Of a DNA stretch of 46,499 nucleotides, positions 9,143-16,922 are shown piece by piece (the first letter of the stretch is position 1; every line of letters begins with the position of its first letter). This stretch comes from an uncultured Alteromonadales bacterium. Lineage in GTDB: Bacteria > Pseudomonadota > Gammaproteobacteria > Pseudomonadales > Cellvibrionaceae. A model generated the notes under the pieces. It was not told where the DNA came from. It was given only the letters and a program-made list of their open reading frames with translations, and did not search any database. The translations under genes were made by a program, and so were the position numbers. The stretch covers positions 1 to 46,499 of the forward strand of contig CALMJT010000229.1 in NCBI GenBank assembly GCA_937864365.1, written 5' to 3'.

Positions 9143-9649
9143 ATGAAAAAAATTATTTTCACGATTTGCATTGCGCTATCTGCACCCAGTTTCGCAGAAA
9201 CACCCAGTGAAAAATCGTTAACAAAATTGCTAGAAGTTACCAAAACCCAGCAATTTCTAGAGCAGTCAATTCAAGATATTGATACCACCTTGCAATCGTC
9301 TATGCGAAGAGCGTTATTAGGTAAAGCACCTACCCAAGACCAAGTTGCTATTGCCCAAGACACTCGTGATCAGATATTTGCCGTGTTAAAAGAAGAGCTC
9401 AGTTGGGAACGCATGAAAAAAGATCTTATGAGTGTTTATGCCGAGACTTTTACTCAAGAAGAGGTCGATGGTATTTTGGCATTTTATGAGACAAAAGCTG
9501 GTAAAGCTCTGCTGAATAAAATCCCAACGGTAATCGATAAAAATAAAGTATTAGTTCAAGAGCGCTTAGTTGCAGTAAGACCGCTAATTGATGACATTCG
9601 AGAAGAAATGGTCGTAAGACTTCAAGCGTTAGAAGCACAAAAAAGATAA
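9143..9649 (+). CDS. Exported DUF2059-like protein
   Basis: 168 aa. Residues 1-18 form a signal peptide (MKKIIFTICIALSAPSFA, cleavage after SFA), so the mature protein is periplasmic or secreted. The C-terminal part, with ELSWERMKKDLMSVYAETFTQEEVDGILAFYETKAGKALLNKIPTV, fits the DUF2059 pattern (VY...FT..E...I..FY.S..G). The family has no established biochemical function. The mature region is mostly helical and charged. The gene is monocistronic and converges on the MFS operon with a hairpin between them. Confidence 0.8.
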   Translation: MKKIIFTICIALSAPSFAETPSEKSLTKLLEVTKTQQFLEQSIQDIDTTLQSSMRRALLGKAPTQDQVAIAQDTRDQIFAVLKEELSWERMKKDLMSVYAETFTQEEVDGILAFYETKAGKALLNKIPTVIDKNKVLVQERLVAVRPLIDDIREEMVVRLQALEAQKR

Positions 9650-9673
9650 TCTTTTTTGTTAGCAGTGTTAGTC

Positions 9674-9709
9674 GTATTTAAAGTCGGAAAAATCACCGAC
9701 TTTAAATAC
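9674..9709. terminator. Perfect hairpin between convergent genes
   Basis: Arms of 14 bases, GTATTTAAAGTCGG (9674-9687) and its exact complement (9696-9709), with an eight-base loop AAAAATCA. It lies midway between the ends of the DUF2059 gene (9649) and the MFS gene (9722). A bidirectional terminator is likely, although no long T run follows on either side. Confidence 0.65.
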
Positions 9710-9721
9710 TTACAGAAAGAA

Positions 9722-10909
9722 TTAACTGTACGCATATTTAGGATCGCGCAAGGTTACAACACTGATCAGTGCCACAACAAAGAATACGCTTGCCAATACA
9801 TAAATTTGCTGAATACCAATAAGCGGAAGAACAACCGAGCCCAGCATTGCACCCAAACCAATGGAAGCATTAAACAAGGCGACATAAACCGAAGAAACCG
9901 GTAAGGCATCTTCACCGGCGGATTTTAAGATCCACGTTTGTAAACTTACAAATATCGCCGATACCGAAGCACCCCAAGCAATTAATAACGCCAATACCAC
10001 TGCGGTACCAAAAGTTTTACCCACATAAGAAATTAAAAATACCGATAAACAACCAACTACCAGCGACGTTACCAACACACCTTTTAGATAACGATCAATA
10101 ATTGTTGCTGTCACAAAGTTCGCAGCCAAACCTGCAAGACCAAAGCACAATAACAATACAGCAATTAAATTAACCGAAATGCCCAATTCATCTTTTAAAT
10201 ACGGCTCAATGTATGTATATGCCATAAAATGTGCGGTAATTGCTAAGAAAGTTGAAATAAAAATTCGTACGTAGGTTTTATCTTGAGCAAGGCTAATTAA
10301 TTTGGAAAATTTAATGCCACCGGCGCCTTGAATTTTAGGAACGCTGAAGCGAATCGTAAGTCCGACCAAAATCGCCGCAATGGCTATGCACCAGAAGGTT
10401 GTACGCCAACCGGCATTTACACCAATAAAATTCGACAGCGGAACACCAATAACACTGGCGGCAGATACACCACCAAAAATAATGGAAGTCGCCATACCGA
10501 TTTTTTCAGGACGAACAATTTGCGCACCTAAGGTACCAATCATTGCCCAAAAAGCACCGTGAGCTATAGAGCCGATGATACGGGCGATCATTAATTCGGA
10601 ATAATTACTCGAAATCGCCGTAACTGCTGCCGAGGCGGCTAAAATAATCATCAATACCATTAATAATCCGCGTCGCGGTAAATGACTTAATGCAGTAACC
10701 GAAACTAACGCTGCAATGGCCGCTATCCACGCATAAAGTGTAACTGCCAACCCAATTTGCGAAGGTGGTTTATTTAAATCATCGCCTATTTGCGATAATA
10801 AACCAATGGGTGCAAGTTCGGTTGTAACAATAATAAAGCTGGCGATGCTCAAACAAATAATCGCAAGCCAATCGCGAAAACTAACACTGGTATCGGATTT
10901 AGGACTCAT
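9722..10909 (-). CDS. MFS efflux transporter (DHA1 / sugar-efflux type)
   Basis: 395 aa from the ATG at 10907-10909, which lies six bases after AGGAG; the frame can be read further upstream to 10966 but that part overlaps the preceding gene. It has twelve predicted membrane segments and the DHA1-type N-terminal half (FIIVTTELAPIGLLSQIGDDL, then LPRRGLLMVLMIILA). The motif ARIIGSIAHGAFWAMIGTLGAQIV resembles arabinose/sugar-efflux or drug-efflux permeases such as AraJ and YdhP. It is an inner-membrane proton-driven exporter; the substrate is unknown. Its start overlaps the end of the upstream gene by 11 bases, so the two are translationally coupled, third gene of the AKR-CMD-MFS operon. Confidence 0.9.
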   Translation of the reverse strand: MSPKSDTSVSFRDWLAIICLSIASFIIVTTELAPIGLLSQIGDDLNKPPSQIGLAVTLYAWIAAIAALVSVTALSHLPRRGLLMVLMIILAASAAVTAISSNYSELMIARIIGSIAHGAFWAMIGTLGAQIVRPEKIGMATSIIFGGVSAASVIGVPLSNFIGVNAGWRTTFWCIAIAAILVGLTIRFSVPKIQGAGGIKFSKLISLAQDKTYVRIFISTFLAITAHFMAYTYIEPYLKDELGISVNLIAVLLLCFGLAGLAANFVTATIIDRYLKGVLVTSLVVGCLSVFLISYVGKTFGTAVVLALLIAWGASVSAIFVSLQTWILKSAGEDALPVSSVYVALFNASIGLGAMLGSVVLPLIGIQQIYVLASVFFVVALISVVTLRDPKYAYS

Positions 10910-11315
10910 GTTCATCTCCTGAGGTTGAGAAGTGCAAAAAAGCTTTTTTTGCTGCTGTGATGGCATTCATGGCAGCAGGCACGCCTGCATACACAGAGAC
11001 CTGTAAAACAATTTCAATAATCTCCTCGCGACTAACACCACAATTCATGGCGGCGCGCATATGAAACTCTAACTGACCAGCGGCCGTACCCATTGCAGAC
11101 AACATTGCAATGGTCATCATTTCTCGGGTTTTTAAATCAATACCATCGCGGGCAACAATATCGGCAAAAGAAAAACCCAGAATCAAATCGGCGGCGTCTT
11201 TATGAAAATCGTTTAAATTTTTTAAGACTCGCTCTGGAGCACCGGATTCCAATTGTTCCAATATTGCTAAGGCTCTATTTAATCTTGGAGAAATTTCTGA
11301 ATTAAACGTTGACAC
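10899..11315 (-). CDS. Carboxymuconolactone decarboxylase-family protein
   Basis: 138 aa, one CMD domain (residues about 25-125). Its pattern is FSFADIVARDGIDLKTREMMTIAMLSAMG, then LEFHMRAAMNCGVSREEIIEIVLQVSVYAGVPAAMNAI. The CxxC pair of AhpD-type peroxidases is absent, so it belongs to the PcaC-like branch without redox cysteines. Such small proteins are often paired with aldo-keto reductases and MFS exporters in LysR-controlled operons, in detoxification or aromatic metabolism. It overlaps the aldo-keto reductase gene by 14 bases and the MFS gene by 11. The reaction is not known. Confidence 0.87.
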   Translation of the reverse strand: MSTFNSEISPRLNRALAILEQLESGAPERVLKNLNDFHKDAADLILGFSFADIVARDGIDLKTREMMTIAMLSAMGTAAGQLEFHMRAAMNCGVSREEIIEIVLQVSVYAGVPAAMNAITAAKKAFLHFSTSGDEHES

Positions 11316-12288
11316 CTTTCATCCCCTCTTTTGAATAACGCTCACCAATAGCCGGTAAATCATCAGCCACATGCTCAAGCTCTAATATTTCAACTTCCGT
11401 TAATTTTATATCCGCAGCTTTAACGTTATCGGTTAAATATTTGGGGCTACGTGTTCCTGGAATTGGAACAATGTGTTCACCTTTTGCCAACAGCCATGCA
11501 AGACACAATTGCGCAGGCGTGCAACCTTTTATTTCAGCAAGATCCTCTAAAGCATCCACTAACCGTAAATTGGCTTGCAGAGCACCTTGCGAAAATCTGG
11601 GTAAATTTGCCCGGAAATCACCGGATGAAAATTCGGTCGAAGAACGAAAGCGACCTGTTAAAAATCCCCGGCCCAAAGGAGAATAAGCAACAAAACCGAT
11701 ACCTAATTCTTTGCACGTTGGAATAACTTCGTCTTCGGCGGAGCGCTCCCATAGAGAATATTCTGATTGCACAGCATCTATTGGATATACCGAATGCGCT
11801 CGACGCAGTGTGTTAGCATTTACCTCAGACAAACCGATACGCGCAATTTTACCTTCACGTACAAGCTCTGCTAATATATCGACGGTTTCTTCAATCGGTT
11901 GCGTAGTGTCGACGCGATGCACATAATAAAGATCAATTTGCTCGACACCTAAACGACGTAATGACGCATTGCAGGCTTCACGTGTATACTCGCGACTATT
12001 GTTGATACTTCGCTTATATTCGTTTTGATTACGTACGATGCCAAATTTGGTGGCTACTTTAATTTGCTTGTCTCTATTGGTTGCTAAAAATTTTCCTATT
12101 AATTCTTCGTTATGATGAGGTCCGTACATGTCGGCGGTATCTAAAAAATTAACGCCAAGATCACAGGCTAGAGATAATAATTCTAATGAGGCAGAGTCAT
12201 CACTTGGTCCATAAAATTCGCTCATACCCATGCAACCAAGACCAACTTCAGCAACCTGTAAGTTTTTTCCAATAATTCGTGTTTTCAT
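11302..12288 (-). CDS. Aldo/keto reductase
   Basis: 328 aa, full-length AKR barrel. The catalytic tetrad is complete: Asp50, Tyr55 (in DTADMYGPHHNEELIG), Lys81 (ATKFG) and His124 (YYVHRVD). The C-terminal NADPH-binding region ends with VPIPGTRSPKYLTDNVKA. This is the YajO/AKR13-like group with the GxMGMSxFYG N-terminus, reducing aldehydes or ketones with NADPH. It is the first gene of a three-gene operon and is divergent from a LysR regulator, whose intergenic palindrome probably controls it. The substrate is unknown. Confidence 0.93.
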   Translation of the reverse strand: MKTRIIGKNLQVAEVGLGCMGMSEFYGPSDDSASLELLSLACDLGVNFLDTADMYGPHHNEELIGKFLATNRDKQIKVATKFGIVRNQNEYKRSINNSREYTREACNASLRRLGVEQIDLYYVHRVDTTQPIEETVDILAELVREGKIARIGLSEVNANTLRRAHSVYPIDAVQSEYSLWERSAEDEVIPTCKELGIGFVAYSPLGRGFLTGRFRSSTEFSSGDFRANLPRFSQGALQANLRLVDALEDLAEIKGCTPAQLCLAWLLAKGEHIVPIPGTRSPKYLTDNVKAADIKLTEVEILELEHVADDLPAIGERYSKEGMKGVNV

Positions 12289-12308
12289 GTGACTTACCTA
12301 ATTGAATG

Positions 12309-12335
12309 TTTGACTAAAATTATGACATAGTCAAA
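12309..12335. promoter_or_regulatory. Candidate LysR operator in the divergent intergenic region
   Basis: Perfect inverted repeat TTTGACTA (12309-12316) and TAGTCAAA (12328-12335) with an 11-base AT-rich spacer. It lies in the 61-base gap between the aldo-keto reductase and the LysR gene, the usual place of a LysR autoregulatory and activation site. Confidence 0.65.
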
Positions 12336-12349
12336 GTTCGAAATATTCA

Positions 12350-13282
12350 ATGATATTTGGCAATATGATTTCCGATAATCGAAAACCAACCGACGATTTT
12401 AGATGGGATGACATACGAGCTTTCTTAGCTGTGGCTCGTTATGGCACCCTGAGCCTAGCCGCAAACGCCCTAAATATAGGCATTGCTACGCTGTCTAGAC
12501 GTATTGAACGCCTAGAACAAAAGCTCGATATTCCACTTTTTATTCGCCATCAAACCGGGTACAAACTTACCCAAGATGGCTTAATGATGCTGGACAAAGC
12601 AGAATCTATGGAGGCTTCGGCATTAGCCCTAATTGCGGGAGCCAACGAAAATACCGAGGTCTCGGGTAAGGTATCTTTAGCAACCGCCGAGAACCTTGCC
12701 ACCAAAATAATTCTGCCAAATCTACAAGCGTTCAGTGATCAATACCCTAACCTTATTATTGATTTAATTACCAATATCAATACGGTTAATCTACACAGTC
12801 GCGAAGCAGATTTAGCCATACGCATGGTTCGCCCCGAGAAAGGCAATTTAACCTTTCGAAAGCTTGGCGAATTGGGCTATGGCTTATACGCTAGCGAAAG
12901 TTACCTAAAGCAAGACTCTCTTATTAATGACAGTCATAGCGGGCTTGAGAAATACAAATTAATTTCTTGGCACGAATCGCTATCGCACCTAGCACCCTCA
13001 AAAGCCATCGAAGAAGTCTTTAGCCGAAAAGCACCGACTTTAAAAACCACTTCGTTACACTGTCAACTTGAAGCTGCTAAAAGTGGCTTAGGTGTTGCTT
13101 TCGTACCCCATTTTTTAGCTAAACCCGAAAATCTCATTCACATAGAAACCAATATTACGCTTGTTCAGCCTATTTATTTGGTCATTCAAACGGATATCGC
13201 AAAATCCGCACGGGTGAGAATTCTGGCTGATTTTTTAAGTGAATTAATTACAAAACACGCTGAGATTTTAAGAGGCCAGTAA
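12350..13282 (+). CDS. LysR-family transcriptional regulator
   Basis: 310 aa. Residues about 16-75 form a winged helix-turn-helix (WDDIRAFLAVARYGTLSLAANALNIGIATLSRRIERLEQKL). The rest is a periplasmic-binding-protein-like ligand domain ending in LADFLSELI. It is the single-target LTTR type, divergent from the AKR-CMD-MFS operon that it very likely regulates, with a palindrome in the gap. Two in-frame ATGs (12350 and 12365) are possible starts; neither has a strong ribosome site. The stop codon falls in the loop of a 12-bp hairpin shared with the convergent HAD gene. Confidence 0.93.
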   Translation: MIFGNMISDNRKPTDDFRWDDIRAFLAVARYGTLSLAANALNIGIATLSRRIERLEQKLDIPLFIRHQTGYKLTQDGLMMLDKAESMEASALALIAGANENTEVSGKVSLATAENLATKIILPNLQAFSDQYPNLIIDLITNINTVNLHSREADLAIRMVRPEKGNLTFRKLGELGYGLYASESYLKQDSLINDSHSGLEKYKLISWHESLSHLAPSKAIEEVFSRKAPTLKTTSLHCQLEAAKSGLGVAFVPHFLAKPENLIHIETNITLVQPIYLVIQTDIAKSARVRILADFLSELITKHAEILRGQ

Positions 13283-13295
13283 CCTGGCCTCTTAA
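13268..13295. terminator. Shared hairpin at the LysR / HAD convergent junction
   Basis: A perfect 12-bp stem TTAAGAGGCCAG (13268-13279) / CTGGCCTCTTAA (13284-13295) with loop TAAC. The LysR stop codon TAA (13280-13282) is the loop, and the HAD stop codon (13292-13294) is inside the right arm. It is probably a bidirectional end signal for both transcripts. Confidence 0.7.
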
Positions 13296-13963
13296 CTTGC
13301 GGATAAAATACGCCAGCCCATATACTCACCACGTTCTGCTAATAACGTGTTCATACCAACTACAACTGGGTTGCCCACCAATTCCAGCATTGGCAAATCA
13401 GACATATCATCACCAAACGCCAAACACTGTTTTAAATCAACATCTTTATCTTTTAGAAATTCCTTAATAGCCAGCGCTTTACCTTCGGCGATGGTTTGAA
13501 TACCTGTAAATTCTCCCGTGTAATTACCCGCACGATCAATTTCCAGATGAATGCAGAGTGTGTGTTTTACGTTTAAGTAATCTGCTAAAGGTTTTAAAAT
13601 TTCGTAGAAAGAACCTGAAACAAAAACCGCCTCATACCCTATTTCTTGATACTGACGTAAAACCTCAAGTGTGTCTGCAATGAAAAAGGAATCGGGATCT
13701 TTAATCTGTGCCAACATCCATTGTTGGCCACACTTAGTCAATTCACTGGGATCTTCGCCTTTAAAGAATTGATAATACACTCGATTTAATACAGAACGGG
13801 ATGTACCAGACTGTCTTAATTCCGCAAAATGCGCTTCAAAATAAGCAAGTCGTTCAGGATCTTTTTTAATGTTCAAAGCCCAATGGCGAAAAAAAGCGAA
13901 CATACTTTTCATGTGAATTAACGTCTCATCAACGTCGAAAAACATAAATCGAATGGTATTCAT
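13292..13963 (-). CDS. HAD-IB family phosphatase (SerB-like)
   Basis: 223 aa. All HAD motifs are present: motif I FFDVDETL (nucleophile Asp10, acid Asp12), motif II VSGS (Ser116), Lys162 (motif III) and motif IV AFGDDMSDLPML (Asp185/Asp186). The length and the helical cap after motif I fit the HAD-IB group that includes phosphoserine phosphatase. It is the last gene of a tight five-gene operon (gap of 15 bases to the tautomerase). HAD phosphatases occur in AfsA-type butyrolactone/furan loci, where they remove the phosphate from the dihydroxyacetone-phosphate-derived intermediate. That role here is inference. A generic phosphoserine-like phosphatase is the alternative. Confidence 0.9.
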   Translation of the reverse strand: MNTIRFMFFDVDETLIHMKSMFAFFRHWALNIKKDPERLAYFEAHFAELRQSGTSRSVLNRVYYQFFKGEDPSELTKCGQQWMLAQIKDPDSFFIADTLEVLRQYQEIGYEAVFVSGSFYEILKPLADYLNVKHTLCIHLEIDRAGNYTGEFTGIQTIAEGKALAIKEFLKDKDVDLKQCLAFGDDMSDLPMLELVGNPVVVGMNTLLAERGEYMGWRILSAS

Positions 13964-13978
13964 GACATTGCTTCCGGG

Positions 13979-14197
13979 TTAATAGTTTTTTCGACGACTG
14001 AGAATCTGAAATTCCGGATCGCTTCCTACCACGCCTGCATCGGCCCAACGACTCGGCTCAATCTCATTTAAATAAACACTGATCTTATCCAAAGGCACAC
14101 CGGTTACTCGGTGGAGAGTAGCGGTCATTTCCTTTAATAGAGTTTCAGCTTTTTCTTGATCATTAATTTTAAAGGTTGAAATTTCAACGACTGGCAT
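13979..14197 (-). CDS. 4-oxalocrotonate tautomerase-like small enzyme
   Basis: 72 aa. After removal of Met1 the N-terminus is proline (PVVEISTFKI), the catalytic base of this superfamily. It continues with TLLKEMTATLHRVTGVPLDKISVYLNEIEPSRWADAG, matching tautomerase proteins at the V.V.i.E.....WA pattern. These enzymes form hexamers and move a proton between keto and enol positions, or add water to unsaturated acids; some relatives are dehalogenases. AGGAG precedes the ATG. Gaps of 15 bases to both neighbours place it firmly in the operon with the AfsA-like and HAD genes. Confidence 0.87.
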   Translation of the reverse strand: MPVVEISTFKINDQEKAETLLKEMTATLHRVTGVPLDKISVYLNEIEPSRWADAGVVGSDPEFQILSRRKNY

Positions 14198-14212
14198 ATA
14201 AAGCTCCTACAA

Positions 14213-15052
14213 TTAATTAGTTTCTAATTCGTCAAAAACACGTTGTTTAAATTTAAGTTGTGCATGAATATCACCACCAAGCCCAAACCGACCGATAGCA
14301 CCACCGTGTGACATTTGATAACTCATCCACAAAACAACTACATTAATAATACGATTAGATTTTTCTTGATCATGACGCGGAAATGGATTTTCCATAGTCA
14401 CCGAATAATAGGCACCACCTTCGTTATTGGTAACAAAAACATTGGGTATGCCCAGAGGCCATGGCCGTGTCGGATTTTCGGGATCGAGATCGCGCTGACG
14501 CAAACTCATAATGGTGTACAACGAATTGGGTAAAAGATTTTCAAATAAGAATTCAAACCGAGCACTACGCCCGTTTGGTAAAATAGAAACCTTTAATTCC
14601 CCCTTTGCGCGCATCCATTGAGTTAAGGTTACCGGTTCAAGTAATTGTCGGGACTGACCAATTTCGTAATCTGGAATCGGAGTTTTATGAAACGGGTAAC
14701 TGGGTCTGTGTTCGGAATTTGCATCTGGGTATTGCTCCGGTGCAAACACCATTGGATAATTTGCACATGGCAGTGGCAGCGGAAGTGTGTGAAGTATTTT
14801 ATTGCCGATATTTTCCGGTAAAGAATCATCAAACCGCTCGATAATATTATATTGGTCAATATCACCAAATCGCGGCGCAGGCGTATTTGCTGAAACGATT
14901 GCTCGGCCCCAGCGGGTAACGAGCTCACCATTCTCAATATAATTAAGCATGCCAATGACGATGAAGTTTCCATTCTCATCCATTACTTCGCTAGGCGGAT
15001 ACAAAGGTCCCTGTGTCGTTAAATCAAGTTCTTTGGAAATAGTTTTAATCAT
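14213..15052 (-). CDS. Unknown cytoplasmic protein, paralogue of the exported 393-aa protein
   Basis: 279 aa, no signal peptide. I do not recognise the family, but it is clearly related to the protein at 19892-21073. Shared blocks in the same order are TQGPLYPPSEVMDENGNF near the N-terminus, YPFHKTPI, VTLTQWMRAKGELKVS, FENLLPNSLYTI, then P..IPNVFVTNNEGG.Y.SVTMENPFP and IGRFGLGGDIHAQLKFK at the C-terminus. The counterpart has TQGAIWPPAEVADENGDF, YPLHETPV, ITLGEWIKARGRLTVS, LRNLLPNSIYTT and RFGPGVDIHVLF. The pattern of alternating hydrophobics suggests a beta-sandwich. It is in the middle of the AfsA/tautomerase/HAD operon. Function unknown. Confidence 0.8.
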   Translation of the reverse strand: MIKTISKELDLTTQGPLYPPSEVMDENGNFIVIGMLNYIENGELVTRWGRAIVSANTPAPRFGDIDQYNIIERFDDSLPENIGNKILHTLPLPLPCANYPMVFAPEQYPDANSEHRPSYPFHKTPIPDYEIGQSRQLLEPVTLTQWMRAKGELKVSILPNGRSARFEFLFENLLPNSLYTIMSLRQRDLDPENPTRPWPLGIPNVFVTNNEGGAYYSVTMENPFPRHDQEKSNRIINVVVLWMSYQMSHGGAIGRFGLGGDIHAQLKFKQRVFDELETN

Positions 15053-15088
15053 AAGACATTTCTCAGTGAGCCCATTACCCTACGTGCG

Positions 15089-15871
15089 TTATTTATCAGT
15101 ACCGGTTTGCAGTCTCATTATTTCTTGCTCGCGCTCTAAAAGCTCAAAATTAGCAGCATCAGACGCAAGCTTAGCTTCTTTCTCTAACAACTGTGACTCA
15201 GGATAAACCGCGATCGAGTATTCCGCGGTCATACGAACTTGGTCAGACTGAATAACTTCCATGTACAGCTGGAATTTTTTACGATATTCATTTAAATCTT
15301 TCGATACAATTTTGTAATTAATATGAGCACCGACAGGAAACACAAAACCTTTGAAATCGGTCTTCATGGAATTAATCACAAAATAGGTTCTACCCCATGA
15401 GTCATCCAAGAAGTACTTCTCGGTAACGGCTAAAAATGCTTGGCGAGTTGCCTCGATCAAAATCATTCCTTGAATGTGTTGCCCGGTTTGGTGATCACAC
15501 ATTAATTCAGAATTCTCATCGATGCTGATTACCAGTGTGTAAGTATCTTGATCAACTTTCTGAGGTTCGCAAATAAGCGTATTGGCGCTGACGCGTTTGT
15601 GGCTCAAATTAGATGTTGCCTGATCGGGAACTGATTTTAATTGTGAATCGTCCCAACGTTTTTTGGCTTTATCCAATTTATTAATTTTTTCTACAAGTTC
15701 ATAAACGGTTTGATCTGAAATGCCTTGTCCTCGGAATAATTTTAACGGGCCAGGAACAATATGTTCAGGCAATTCAAGCATCGCCATTAATTGATTGACG
15801 GTCACAGAGTTTTTATTTCTCGTGAAGTTTTCAAACTTATTAGAAACTACAATTAGGCCATTACTGTACAT
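15089..15871 (-). CDS. AfsA-type hotdog protein (putative gamma-butyrolactone-like synthase)
   Basis: 260 aa with one AfsA-like hotdog domain at about residues 90-225. Diagnostic stretches are HKR at 91-93, then MCDHQTGQHIQGMILIEATRQA (residues 124-145), which matches the xDH....HIPGMLLLEAxRQA hallmark of A-factor biosynthesis proteins. Streptomyces AfsA carries two such domains and joins a beta-ketoacyl chain to dihydroxyacetone phosphate. This protein has only one, with an unassigned N-terminal extension containing LMAMLELPEHIVPGPLKLF and a charged C-terminal helix. AGGAG precedes the ATG. It is second in the five-gene operon. Assignment is by motif; a single-domain hotdog acting on another acyl substrate is possible. 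Confidence 0.68.
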   Translation of the reverse strand: MYSNGLIVVSNKFENFTRNKNSVTVNQLMAMLELPEHIVPGPLKLFRGQGISDQTVYELVEKINKLDKAKKRWDDSQLKSVPDQATSNLSHKRVSANTLICEPQKVDQDTYTLVISIDENSELMCDHQTGQHIQGMILIEATRQAFLAVTEKYFLDDSWGRTYFVINSMKTDFKGFVFPVGAHINYKIVSKDLNEYRKKFQLYMEVIQSDQVRMTAEYSIAVYPESQLLEKEAKLASDAANFELLEREQEIMRLQTGTDK

Positions 15872-15889
15872 GTTAAGCTCCTGTAGTTA

Positions 15890-16507
15890 TCACGCAGCTG
15901 ATAGATTTAAATAGGTTTTGGTATAAAGACCATCGGCGCCGCCACAAATAAATTTCTGGCCAGCTTGCTTTACGATGTCTTGATAACGAGGACTGGTGAA
16001 TACAGCTTGATATTTTTCAGGATCTTCAGAAAAGCCAGATACAAACATAACACCTGGAGTAGTACTTACCAATGAGTGGTATGCGGTAAACTCTTCAACT
16101 TCCGGCGACTCTTTGACTACTTGGAAAATAGTATCTTGACGCCAATTTAAATACTCTTGCATTAAACTAGGTTTTACTTCGATATGACGTAACTGTACGT
16201 ACTTTGTTTTTGGCGTAAAATTCTCTGAAGCCTTAGCAGCTTCAACATACTCTAGAATTTCACGATTAACATCACCACTTAAATCCCCAGAAACTTTCGC
16301 AATAACACGAGAATCTATTTTACTGATTTTTTCAAAATCTAAACCAGCCGCAATCTTTTCAATAACAACAACGCTACCGGCTTCAACAGATTGCAAAACA
16401 CAATAATCAGAAGACTTACCCAAAGCAGCAATTAATTGTTTAGCAACGCTAGCTTCTTTACCAGATTCAACATTTAACTCAGTCACAAGCAGAAAGTATT
16501 TAGACAT
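15890..16507 (-). CDS. Two-repeat dimeric alpha/beta-barrel (ABM-like) protein
   Basis: 205 aa, no signal peptide. It appears to be two ferredoxin-like (dimeric alpha+beta barrel) repeats. The first is residues about 3-95 (FLLVTELNVESGKEASVAKQL). The second is about 103-200 (TKYVQLRHIEVKPSLMQEYL, then SPEVEEFTAYHSLVSTTPGVMFVSGF). Such folds occur in antibiotic-biosynthesis monooxygenases, stress proteins and some cyclases, but no catalytic residues can be named. It is the first gene of the five-gene operon (gap of 18 bases to the AfsA-like gene), with AGGAAT before the ATG. The specific role is unknown. Confidence 0.65.
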   Translation of the reverse strand: MSKYFLLVTELNVESGKEASVAKQLIAALGKSSDYCVLQSVEAGSVVVIEKIAAGLDFEKISKIDSRVIAKVSGDLSGDVNREILEYVEAAKASENFTPKTKYVQLRHIEVKPSLMQEYLNWRQDTIFQVVKESPEVEEFTAYHSLVSTTPGVMFVSGFSEDPEKYQAVFTSPRYQDIVKQAGQKFICGGADGLYTKTYLNLSAA

Positions 16508-16836
16508 TTTTTATTCCTATTTATTGAAGATCTATTAGAAAAAACCAAACCACACAAAAATAATACACAGCGTATAAAATTAAATCTCTAAAAAAATTAA
16601 CTAAAGTATTTTTCAAAAATGAAAACTTATGTATTTTTTCTACCACAAAGATTAAGCTTTTTTATCTACAGCAAAACATCTACGCAGCTATTACTCAATC
16701 AAATAAAGAAGAATTAAAAATTACAGAAACATACCCAAACTACCATCACAAAAAATATTAAACCTATTTATAGCTTTAATATTTTTTATCTTCATCAACA
16801 GAGAACAACCATTAAGTGAATTGGTAGGTTATTATT
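16508..16836. other. Very AT-rich gap between the two cluster operons
   Basis: About 330 bases, extremely A/T-rich, with no ORF. It presumably holds the promoter of the five-gene AfsA-like operon. I see no consensus strong enough to name. Confidence 0.45.
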
Positions 16837-16922
16837 GGAAACTCTGATCAATCTATGGCTTCTGGCGACACAAAGATGTATCGCCCACTGATAAAATGAT
16901 GGACGAGTTAATCAGAGCTTCC
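16837..16922. repeat. Interspersed palindromic element, copy 4 (internally deleted)
   Basis: Starts GGAAACTCTGATCAATC, keeps the GGCGACACA...TGTATCGCC hairpin block and ends GAGTTAATCAGAGCTTCC. Middle AT-rich blocks are missing, so it is a deletion form in reverse orientation. The flanks are TATT and TACT, a decayed version of the direct repeat. Its last base forms part of the TAG stop codon of the MBL-dehalogenase fusion gene. Confidence 0.75.

Noticed and set aside
9656-9904. 82-codon plus-strand ORF antisense to the MFS gene
   Set aside because: Its sequence is a shadow of the MFS gene and it includes the convergent hairpin.
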